Assembly (NCBI GenBank): GCA_007136585.1
Contig: SLGR01000101.1
Span: 1 to 14,140 of the forward strand
DNA from: Candidatus Sumerlaeota bacterium
GTDB lineage: Bacteria; CG03; SLGR01
Direction: 5' to 3'
DNA length: 14,140 nt
This document shows, one piece after another, positions 7,848 through 14,140 of the stretch. Every line of letters begins with the position of its first letter. Positions within the stretch are counted from its first letter, which is position 1. The translations under genes were made by a program, and so were the position numbers. Below the pieces are notes generated by a model that saw nothing but the letters and a program-made list of their open reading frames with translations, had not been told where the DNA came from and did no database searches.

Positions 7848-9088
7848 ATATCTGCTCCGAGTTCCCTGAGACTGCCGGCAAGGTTATCATACCCTCTTTC
7901 AATATGCTGTATTCCCGAGACCCGGGTCTTACCTGAAGCCATCATCCCGGCTATAACCAGGGCCGCTCCGCCGCGAAGATCCATAGCGTTTACAGGGGCT
8001 CCGCTCAGGGAAGACCGCCCTGATATTATGGCGGATTCCCCCTTAACCTCTATCTCCGCCCCCATCCTGCTGAGCTCCGCGCAGTGGAGAAACCTGTTCT
8101 CAAAAACTTTCTCCGTAACAACACTCACCCCTTTTGCGCGGGTAAGAAGCGCCGTAAGCGGAGCCTGCAGGTCCGTGGGGAACCCCGGGTAGGGCGCGGT
8201 AGTTATCTCCAGGGCTCTGAACCTGGAAACACCTCTTACCGAGATCAGGTTTTCCCCCGCGGTAACAGAGGCTCCGCCGTCCCTGAGTTTATCCAGAAGA
8301 GGCTCAAGGTGCTCCGGGTTTGAGTACTCAATATCCACAGCTGAATTTTTCAGGCACCCCGCTATGGCGTAAGTTCCCGCCTGTATTCTGTCATCCATCA
8401 CGGTAAAGTCCACAGGGTTGAAATCCCTCCTCCCGGAGACCCTGAGCATATCCCCGGAAACCTCGGCCTGGACCCCCATCTGTTTCACGAAACGGACCAT
8501 CTCTATAACCTCGGGCTCCCTGGAGATATTCTCTATGACTGTCTCGCCCTCGGCACGGCAGGCCGCCGCAAGCAGGTTCTCGGTCGCCCCGACAGAGGGG
8601 TAATCCAGGTATATCCTTTTTCCCCTAAGACCCTTTGAGGAGAGGTTGATAAACCCCCCGGAAAGCCTGTATGAAGCTCCCATTTTCACCAGCCCCTTAA
8701 GGTGAAGATCTATGGGCCTTGTTCCTATGGCGCACCCTCCGGGAAGAGATACGCTCACGGAGCTCTTCCTTCCGGCAAGGGCTCCCATAACAAGAATAGA
8801 GGCCCTGAGTTTCTTTACAAGGTCATAGGGGGCCTCGCTCCTGAGCCCGGAACCGTTTTCAATTATTACCGCAGAACCCTCCCGCGCCACTTTTTTCCCA
8901 AGGAGTTCAAGCAGGTTTAACATCACAGATATATCCGTCATACGGGGGATATTCCGAAGAACGCATTTTTCATCTGTTACCAGCGTCGCGGCAAGTATCG
9001 CAAGTGAGGCGTTCTTGGAACCTCCGGCCTTTACAGGCCCCTTAAGGACGGAAGGGCCCTTTATGAATATGTTTCCGCTATCCGGCAT
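7835..9088 (-). CDS. murA: UDP-N-acetylglucosamine 1-carboxyvinyltransferase
   Basis: 417 residues, full length. It adds enolpyruvate from PEP to UDP-GlcNAc, the first committed step of peptidoglycan synthesis, in the cytoplasm. K25-N26 (GGSKNASL) and D306 (FPTDLQAP) match the catalytic residues, and R398 (ERGY) binds PEP. The catalytic-loop cysteine is C119 (LPGGCAIGTRP), so the enzyme is expected to be sensitive to fosfomycin; resistant forms have Asp here. The ATG at 9088 lies inside the prmC end (28-base overlap), with AGGG 7 bases upstream. It is the bridge between the translation genes and the his genes in this operon. Confidence 0.97.
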   Translation of the reverse strand: MPDSGNIFIKGPSVLKGPVKAGGSKNASLAILAATLVTDEKCVLRNIPRMTDISVMLNLLELLGKKVAREGSAVIIENGSGLRSEAPYDLVKKLRASILVMGALAGRKSSVSVSLPGGCAIGTRPIDLHLKGLVKMGASYRLSGGFINLSSKGLRGKRIYLDYPSVGATENLLAAACRAEGETVIENISREPEVIEMVRFVKQMGVQAEVSGDMLRVSGRRDFNPVDFTVMDDRIQAGTYAIAGCLKNSAVDIEYSNPEHLEPLLDKLRDGGASVTAGENLISVRGVSRFRALEITTAPYPGFPTDLQAPLTALLTRAKGVSVVTEKVFENRFLHCAELSRMGAEIEVKGESAIISGRSSLSGAPVNAMDLRGGAALVIAGMMASGKTRVSGIQHIERGYDNLAGSLRELGADIWTK

Positions 9089-9954
9089 GTAAATACCCTG
9101 TCCTTTCCGCTGTAATCCTTCAGGTAGGCCGGGGAACTTATACCCTCTATACGGGAAACATGTTCCATAACAGGTTCCCGGTGAAAACAGGAGGTCTCCA
9201 GAAAGACGGCTCCTCCGGGTTTTACCAGGGACGGGGCCGCCTCAAGTACTGGTTTTATATACCTGAGCCCGTCACTTCCGGCCAGGAGAGCTCCCGGTGG
9301 CTCCTTTCTTACCTCTTCCTCAAGCTCACCGTATTCTGCTTCAGAGACGTATGGAGGGTTTGATATAAGAAGATCAAAACTTCCCTGAACCTCCCCGCTC
9401 AAAACATTTGAGAGCTCAAGCATATCTCCCTCCAGAAACCTCACCCTGCCGGAAACACCGTGCGAAGCGGCGTTTACCCGGGCCGTTTCCAAAGCGGAGG
9501 GGCTCTTCTCAACCGCAATGAGTTCCGCGTCGGAATTAACCGCAAGCGCTATAGCGATATTCCCGCATCCCGAACCAAGCTCCAGCACGCGCCCCCCCCC
9601 GGTCAAGTTAAGATGCTCAAGGGCCTTCTCTGCAAGGATCTCCGTTTCCGGGCGCGGGATAAGGGTATCTTCCGTGACCCTGAACTCAAGCCCGAAGAAA
9701 AAAGCCCGCCCGGATGCGTACTGCAGGGGCATCCGGGCTCTCCGGGCCCTGATAAGCCTGTAATAACTGGAGAGTGTTTTCCTGGCGGGATAACTCTTAC
9801 CCTCAAGGTGTATCAGGGCCGGGGTTATTCCGGAGGCTTCGGCAAAAACCGCAGCTGCTTCGCCAGGATCCAGCCCACGGCTCTCAAGGAGTTTTTCTCC
9901 CCGGGATATATGCTCCATTAACGTTACAGCCTTCTCACTCCGCTGCCTGTTCAT
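9061..9954 (-). CDS. prmC: Peptide chain release factor N5-glutamine methyltransferase
   Basis: 297 residues. It methylates the glutamine of the GGQ motif in release factors using S-adenosylmethionine. Features are an N-terminal helical domain (about 15-75), LIPRPETE (98-105), the SAM loop ELGSGCGN (125-132), and the catalytic NPPY (199-202) that holds the target glutamine. It directly follows its substrate gene prfA with a 20-base overlap. The start is uncertain. ATG at 9954 has only a distant AGGA (12 bases). An in-frame ATG at residue 13 (9918) gives an N-terminus closer to the family norm and would leave a 16-base gap after prfA. The function is secure. Confidence 0.94.
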   Translation of the reverse strand: MNRQRSEKAVTLMEHISRGEKLLESRGLDPGEAAAVFAEASGITPALIHLEGKSYPARKTLSSYYRLIRARRARMPLQYASGRAFFFGLEFRVTEDTLIPRPETEILAEKALEHLNLTGGGRVLELGSGCGNIAIALAVNSDAELIAVEKSPSALETARVNAASHGVSGRVRFLEGDMLELSNVLSGEVQGSFDLLISNPPYVSEAEYGELEEEVRKEPPGALLAGSDGLRYIKPVLEAAPSLVKPGGAVFLETSCFHREPVMEHVSRIEGISSPAYLKDYSGKDRVFTCRIAETYS

Positions 9955-10999
9955 TGAGGATTTGCTTCCTTACTTCCGAGATAAAATCCCCCAGAGCCCC
10001 ATCCAGTATTCCCTGAAGGTTATAAGAGGTTACTGAACCCCTGTGATCGGTTATTCTGTTCTGGGGAAAGTTATAAGTCCTTATCTTCTCGCTCCTGTCA
10101 CCGCTCCCTATCTGTTCTCGCCTGCGTGCATCTTCCTTTGAGAGACGGTCCTGTTTCATCCTGTCCTTAAGCCTTGCGCTAAGTATATTCATCGCCTTGG
10201 CCCTGTTCTGAAACTGGGAACGTTCATCCTGGCACTGGGCTACCACACCTGTAGGTATATGGGTTATACGCACGGCCGAATCTGTAACATTGACATGCTG
10301 CCCCCCCTTCCCGGAGGCCCTGTATGTATCAATCCTTAAGTCATCTTTCCTTATATTAAGCTCCACCGGGTCCGCCTGGGGAAGAACCGCCACGCTGCAG
10401 GCCGAGGTATGTATCCTCCCCCCGCTTTCGGTCTCCGGTACTCTCTGAACCCGGTGAACCCCGCTCTCCCACTTGAGGGTCTCATACACATCCTTCCCCT
10501 CAACCGAAAAAACTATTTCCTTCAAACCACCAAGCCCTGTGGTTGAGCTCCCGGAATATATATCCAGCTTCCACCCCATATTCTCAACAAACCTGGAGTA
10601 CATCCTGAAAAGATCGGCGCAAAAGAGCGCAGCCTCTTCGCCGCCGGTCCCGGCCCGGAGCTCAAAGATTACGTTTTTTCCCGCATCAGGGTCCTTGGGA
10701 ATAAGATGCTGGCGGAGGGTCTTTTCCAGGGAATCTATCTTTTCTTTAAGAGTTCCTACCTCTTCCTCGGCAAGCTCTCTCATATCTCCGGACTCCTGCT
10801 CAACAAGAGTCTCCGCCTGGGTAAGCTGACGTTTCAGATCAAGGTACCTGTCGTAATCTTCTACCGGACCCCGCAGCTCGCCGTGGCGTTTCCCGTAATC
10901 CCGGATCTTTTCAGGGTCGGATATTACCTCGGGAAGAGTAAGTTTCTTCTCAAGTTCAAGGAACTCCTTTTTCAGTTCCTCAAATTTTTCCAGTGACAT
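9935..10999 (-). CDS. prfA: Peptide chain release factor 1
   Basis: 354 residues, normal for RF1. It reads UAA and UAG stop codons and triggers release of the finished protein. P188-E189-T190 in RVPETESGG is the RF1-type PxT codon-recognition motif (RF2 has SPF). GGQ at 232-234 (SGKGGQHVN) reaches the peptidyl-transferase centre and is the target of PrmC, encoded next. The N-terminal third is charged and helical. The ATG at 10999 fits the RF1 N-terminus but has no clear ribosome site. It comes 59 bases after rpmE. Several genes here, such as serA and murA, end in TAG and so need RF1. Confidence 0.97.
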   Translation of the reverse strand: MSLEKFEELKKEFLELEKKLTLPEVISDPEKIRDYGKRHGELRGPVEDYDRYLDLKRQLTQAETLVEQESGDMRELAEEEVGTLKEKIDSLEKTLRQHLIPKDPDAGKNVIFELRAGTGGEEAALFCADLFRMYSRFVENMGWKLDIYSGSSTTGLGGLKEIVFSVEGKDVYETLKWESGVHRVQRVPETESGGRIHTSACSVAVLPQADPVELNIRKDDLRIDTYRASGKGGQHVNVTDSAVRITHIPTGVVAQCQDERSQFQNRAKAMNILSARLKDRMKQDRLSKEDARRREQIGSGDRSEKIRTYNFPQNRITDHRGSVTSYNLQGILDGALGDFISEVRKQILNEQAAE

Positions 11000-11058
11000 A
11001 TATTGTCGGATTGCGGCGGGTAAGGGCCAAGCGGGAAGATATCAAGAAACCCGGTAAG

Positions 11059-11268
11059 TTACCGCCCTGACTTTTTACCGTATTTTCTCTGAAATTTTTC
11101 AACACGCCCGGCAGAGTCAACCAGTTTCTGCTCTCCCGTGTAGTACGGGTGGCAGGCGGAACACATCTCAACTTTTATTGTTTTTCTCGTTGAGCGGGCC
11201 TTGAACTCCTCCCCGCAGGCGCAGATGAATTTTGCCTCGTGAATTTCAGGATGTATTTTTTTCTTCAT
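11059..11268 (-). CDS. rpmE: 50S ribosomal protein L31, zinc-binding type
   Basis: 69 residues, the usual size. Four cysteines, C16 and C18 (FICACGEEF) and C36 and C39 (EMCSACHPYYTG), form the Zn-binding pattern of the C+ form; zinc-free paralogues (YkgM type) lack them. MKKKIHPEIH at the start and the HPYYTGEQK block are diagnostic. It sits at the bridge region of the large subunit. The ATG at 11268 has a strong GGAGG 5 bases upstream. It follows tRNA-Lys by 87 bases and heads the rpmE-prfA-prmC-murA-his block; the rho gene often found before rpmE is absent. Confidence 0.97.
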   Translation of the reverse strand: MKKKIHPEIHEAKFICACGEEFKARSTRKTIKVEMCSACHPYYTGEQKLVDSAGRVEKFQRKYGKKSGR

Positions 11269-11295
11269 ATTTCCTCCATATAATATTCATTTAAA

Positions 11296-11301
11296 ATTAT
11301 A
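11296..11301 (-). promoter_or_regulatory. Possible -10 box for the rpmE operon
   Basis: TATAAT at 11301-11296, preceded by an A-run, would start transcription near 11289, about 21 bases before the rpmE ATG. No good -35 element is found at 16-18 bases. A perfect palindrome, CCGGCGCCGG (11319-11328), lies where the -35 box would be and might be an operator or just chance. Read-through from the tRNA is an alternative. Confidence 0.3.
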
Positions 11302-11355
11302 TTTTTCTCAACTTCCGTCCGGCGCCGGTACAGGCTTGATATACAAACAAAAAAG

Positions 11356-11431
11356 TGGTGAGCCAGGAAGGATTCGAACCTTCGACCCACGGCTTAAAAG
11401 GCCGTTGCTCTGCCAACTGAGCTACTGGCCC
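11356..11431 (-). tRNA. tRNA-Lys (anticodon UUU)
   Basis: 76 bases including an encoded CCA. The acceptor stem GGGCCAG pairs with CTGGCTC (one G-U), with A as discriminator base. The D stem is GCTC/GAGC. The anticodon stem is ACGGC/GCCGT around the loop CTTTTAA, giving anticodon TTT. The T arm is GAAGG, TTCGAAT, CCTTC. All arms pair fully. Its first 10 bases are shared with the 3' end of serA, including the serA stop codon, so the two are presumably on one transcript. A run of six T follows the CCA after one base. Confidence 0.97.
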
Positions 11432-12987
11432 ACTCTTATATTTTTTACCTGTGTGATATATTCAATCTTCTGTATCTTTTCCTTAAGTTCTTCCGGTATA
11501 TCCCCGTCTATCTCTATGACGGTTACAGCTTCCCCGCCGGCTGATTTTCTTCCCACTTCCATAGAAGCGATATTTATACTGTTCTCACCCAGAACTGTTC
11601 CTATATGACCTATAACACCCGGGCGGTCGGCGTTAATTATAACAAGAAGGTTACCCGAAAGAGGGATATCAAATATATACCCGTTTAACCCTGTAAGCCT
11701 GGGAACGCCGCCTATTATGCCACCCTCAACTGAGAAATCTTCATTAAAGAATACCCTGATATCCCCGAGCATCCTGGTATCTCCGGAAACTGACTGCGAT
11801 ACTATCTCAACCCCCCTCTCCCGGGCCAGGACACGGGCATTTATAAGGTTTACACCCTCAATAAATTGAGAAAGATATCCCTTAAGAACCGTAACTGTAA
11901 GGGAGTCTCCGGCCTTTTCCATTTTATCCCTGTAACTTATCCTTACACTTTCTGCAAGATTCTCCGAAAGCTGTCCGCATACTACCCCTAGCTTCTCGGC
12001 AAGCTCACGTATATCCGGGTCCATATCCTGCGCAAAGGCGTTTACAGCATTTATCATACGGCCTGTCTCAAGATAATGCACAGCCTGTTTTACAATCTCT
12101 ACCGCGACTCGCTCCTGGGCCTCGGAAGTTGCTGCCCCGAGATGAGGGGTACAGACCGCGCTGTCCATCTTAAAGACAGGAGAATCGGTAACGGGCTCTT
12201 TCGGATAAACGTCAAGGGCCGCGCCCTTTATAACGCCTTTTTCAAGCGCCTCGGAAAGATCTTCTTCATTAACTATACCGCCCCTTGCGCAGTTGACCAG
12301 AAAAGCTGATTTTTTCATCCGGGAAATACTCTCCGCGTTAAAAAGGTTTCTCGTCTTGTCGTTCAGCGGGGAGTGTATTGTTATTATATCGGATTTTTCC
12401 AGAAGCTCGTCAAATTCAACAAGCCGGGCGCTCAGCTCTCCGGCCATTTCCTCGGAGGCGTACGGGTCGCAGGCTATTATTTTCATTCCGAAAGCCCCGG
12501 CGCGTTTCCCCACCTCGCATCCTATTTTCCCCAGCCCCAGGATACCCAGGGTCTTTCCGTAAAGCTCCGTGCCCTTGTATTTTTTCTTATCCCATCTGCC
12601 TTCCTTAAGAGCCTGGTGGGACGGAGAAACATTGCGGAGAAGGCTCAGGATAAGGGCCCAGGTATGTTCACACGCGGAAACGGTATTCCCCGCAGGCACG
12701 TTCATTACCACTATTCCCTTCCGCGTAGCCGCATCTATATCGACGTTATCCACCCCTACGCCTGCCCGTCCGATGATCCTTAGCCTCTCGGCTTTCTCAA
12801 TAATATCAGCGGTCACATTTGTACCGCTTCTTATAAGAAGAGCATCGTACTCACTTATCACTCCGGCCAGGGAGTCCCCGTCAAGGGAGGGGTCCGTTTT
12901 TACTTCATACCCTTTCTCGTTTAAAATATCCAGCCCCTGCCGGGAGAGACTGTCAGTAACAAGAACTTTCCATTTTTTTTCTGCCAT
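11422..12987 (-). CDS. serA: D-3-phosphoglycerate dehydrogenase, long form with ACT domain
   Basis: 521 residues. It oxidises 3-phosphoglycerate to 3-phosphohydroxypyruvate with NAD, the first step of serine synthesis. The substrate domain (about 1-95 and 285-315) surrounds the NAD domain with GLGKIG (151-156). Catalytic residues are R235 (NCARGG), E264 and H282 (TPHLG). An ASB-type domain covers about 320-435 and a C-terminal ACT domain about 448-521, the usual site of serine feedback control. GGAGG lies 10 bases before the ATG. It starts 38 bases after clpX with no promoter seen between, so co-transcription is likely. The end is unusual: the last codons and the TAG stop at 11424-11422 lie in the tRNA-Lys gene, yet the protein ends where the ACT fold is expected to end. 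Confidence 0.97.
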   Translation of the reverse strand: MAEKKWKVLVTDSLSRQGLDILNEKGYEVKTDPSLDGDSLAGVISEYDALLIRSGTNVTADIIEKAERLRIIGRAGVGVDNVDIDAATRKGIVVMNVPAGNTVSACEHTWALILSLLRNVSPSHQALKEGRWDKKKYKGTELYGKTLGILGLGKIGCEVGKRAGAFGMKIIACDPYASEEMAGELSARLVEFDELLEKSDIITIHSPLNDKTRNLFNAESISRMKKSAFLVNCARGGIVNEEDLSEALEKGVIKGAALDVYPKEPVTDSPVFKMDSAVCTPHLGAATSEAQERVAVEIVKQAVHYLETGRMINAVNAFAQDMDPDIRELAEKLGVVCGQLSENLAESVRISYRDKMEKAGDSLTVTVLKGYLSQFIEGVNLINARVLARERGVEIVSQSVSGDTRMLGDIRVFFNEDFSVEGGIIGGVPRLTGLNGYIFDIPLSGNLLVIINADRPGVIGHIGTVLGENSINIASMEVGRKSAGGEAVTVIEIDGDIPEELKEKIQKIEYITQVKNIRVGQ

Positions 12988-13025
12988 CTTATCTATTCCT
13001 CCGTACGGTACAGCATAACGCTGAA

Positions 13026-14140
13026 TTACGCGGTCTTAAGAACGGGCTCCGCCCTTTTCTCTATGACCTCGGGTGTTACTATACATTCCACAATATCCTT
13101 CTTATCGGGAATACTGTACATCATATCAAGCATTATGCGTTCAATTATAGAACGCAGACCCCTGGCCCCTCGCGACCTTTTTGCCGAATCGGAAGCAATA
13201 AGCCGGAGGGCCCCCTCTGTAACTGTCAGACGTATTCCTTCAAGAGCGAAAAGCTTCTTATACTGCTTTATAATTGAATTTCGCGGCTCGGTAAGCACCC
13301 TCACAAGATCCTCCTCCGTAAGATCGCTGAAAGGTCCGGCTACGGGAAGGCGCCCTACAAGTTCCGGGATTAGTCCGTATTTTATAAGATCCTCAGGCTC
13401 TATCTTTGCAAAGATCTCCCCTATATTTTTTGATTTGTCCCTTACCAGGCTAGCCCCGAAACCGACCTGTTTCTCACTAAGCCGGGAAGCGATTATATCT
13501 TCAAGTCCGCTGAAAGCGCCCCCGCAGATAAAAAGGATATTCGTTGTATCAACCTGAATAAATTTCTGGTTGGGGTGTTTCCTTCCGCCCTGGGGATGCA
13601 CGTTGGCCACGGTTCCCTCAAGTATCTTAAGAAGAGCCTGCTGAACCCCTTCTCCGGAAACGTCCCTGGTTATTGACGGGGTCTCGGATTTCCGTGAAAT
13701 CTTATCTATCTCGTCAACGTAAATTATACCCCACTCAGCCAGGCGCACGTCAAACCCGGAGTTCTGGAGAAGTCTGAGTATGATATTTTCCACATCCTCT
13801 CCCACGTACCCTGCCTCTGTTAAAGTTGTAGCGTCCGATATGGCAAACGGCACATCAAGTATATCCGCAAGGGTTCGCGCCATAAGGGTCTTCCCGGTAC
13901 CCGTGGGGCCCGCCAGAAGTATATTAGACTTTTCCAGTTCCACGTCCTCGTCAAATTCTATTACCTCCCGCTCGTCATCAAAAAAGGAAAACGGGCCTTT
14001 TCCTGTAAGCCCCCCTCTCTTGTAATGGTTGTAAACCGCCACGGAAATAACTTTTTTAGCCGTATCCTGTCCGATTATATATTCATCCAGAACTTTTTTT
14101 ATCTGGCTGGGGCGGGGAAGCTTTTTGGTCCTTTTTTTCC
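13026..14140 (-). CDS. clpX: ATP-dependent Clp protease ATP-binding subunit ClpX, 5' end outside window
   Basis: 370 codons are visible. The frame stays open to the window edge: residues before the internal GTG at 14042 read [18 protein letters not shown], the conserved start of the ClpX AAA+ module, so the gene does not begin at 14042. The N-terminal zinc-binding domain is beyond the edge. ClpX unfolds tagged proteins and feeds them to ClpP. Visible are Walker A GPTGTGKT, the pore loop GYVGED, Walker [28 protein letters not shown], and the sensor-2 region [14 protein letters not shown]. The ClpP-contact loop reads VGF where E. coli has IGF. It is followed by serA 38 bases downstream. Confidence 0.97.
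   Translation of the reverse strand, partial: KKRTKKLPRPSQIKKVLDEYIIGQDTAKKVISVAVYNHYKRGGLTGKGPFSFFDDEREVIEFDEDVELEKSNILLAGPTGTGKTLMARTLADILDVPFAISDATTLTEAGYVGEDVENIILRLLQNSGFDVRLAEWGIIYVDEIDKISRKSETPSITRDVSGEGVQQALLKILEGTVANVHPQGGRKHPNQKFIQVDTTNILFICGGAFSGLEDIIASRLSEKQVGFGASLVRDKSKNIGEIFAKIEPEDLIKYGLIPELVGRLPVAGPFSDLTEEDLVRVLTEPRNSIIKQYKKLFALEGIRLTVTEGALRLIASDSAKRSRGARGLRSIIERIMLDMMYSIPDKKDIVECIVTPEVIEKRAEPVLKTA

Noticed and set aside
9460-9921. A 153-codon plus-strand open frame opposite prmC
   Set aside because: Complement of the conserved methyltransferase; no independent coding signal.
11319-11328. Perfect palindrome CCGGCGCCGG upstream of rpmE
   Set aside because: Ten bases with no spacer cannot form a good hairpin and match no operator I know; noted only as context for the weak promoter.
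11349-11355. T-run after tRNA-Lys as a possible intrinsic terminator
   Set aside because: Six T follow the CCA, but there is no dedicated GC-rich hairpin directly before them apart from the tRNA itself; termination cannot be claimed from this alone.
12569-13018. A 149-codon plus-strand open frame opposite the serA start
   Set aside because: Antisense to the conserved SerA N-terminus; no homology recognised.
13063-13557. A 164-codon plus-strand open frame opposite clpX
   Set aside because: Antisense shadow of a highly conserved gene, rich in Ser, Arg and Ile with no motif.
13026-14042. clpX starting at GTG 14042 as a complete short gene
   Set aside because: The frame remains open upstream and encodes the conserved ClpX sequence before the GTG, so the gene is cut by the window edge.

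Overview
This is a compact stretch of bacterial chromosome in which every gene I can support lies on the minus strand. Reading in the direction of transcription, from high to low coordinates, the order is clpX (5' end cut by the window edge), serA, tRNA-Lys(UUU), rpmE, prfA, prmC, murA, hisD, hisC, hisB, hisA, hisI, a secreted subtilase, and a YgeY-family metallohydrolase cut by the other window edge. Gaps are at most about 110 bases and no stretch over 300 bases lacks a gene. No insertion sequence, phage gene, CRISPR array or rRNA gene is visible.

Region by region: (a) 11422-14140 holds the ClpX unfoldase and the serine-pathway enzyme SerA. The serA stop codon lies inside the tRNA-Lys gene. 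(b) 9061-11268 is a translation block: ribosomal protein L31, release factor 1, and PrmC, which methylates the GGQ motif of release factor 1. (c) 7835-9088 is murA, the first committed step of peptidoglycan synthesis. (d) 3867-7847 is a histidine block, hisD-hisC-hisB-hisA-hisI. From prfA to hisA every neighbouring pair of genes overlaps by 4-28 bases, so these seven genes are almost certainly one translationally coupled operon. hisG, hisH, hisF and a histidinol-phosphate phosphatase gene are not here and must be elsewhere if the pathway is complete. (e) 1-3808 holds two hydrolase genes. One is a signal-peptide-bearing S8 protease with a C-terminal PNPF-type sorting/FlgD-like domain. The other is a YgeY-type M20 peptidase relative that has its own extended -10 promoter.

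Organism: the genes are bacterial. The rpmE-prfA-prmC-murA-his order resembles the arrangement I recall from deltaproteobacterial and Nitrospirae-type genomes. The C-terminal domain beginning at YPNPF on the protease is typical of the FCB group and of several uncultured candidate phyla with an outer membrane. Arg codons are dominated by AGG and Ile codons are rich in ATA, while overall GC looks moderate. I infer a Gram-negative-type, possibly uncultured and anaerobic lineage, but I cannot name a phylum.

No clearly new multi-gene system is visible; the window is mostly housekeeping. The observation most worth a second look is the serA/tRNA-Lys overlap, where 5' maturation of the tRNA should destroy the serA stop codon. 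Next are the gapped his gene set, the hairpin before hisI, and the placement of ygeY beside a secreted protease.
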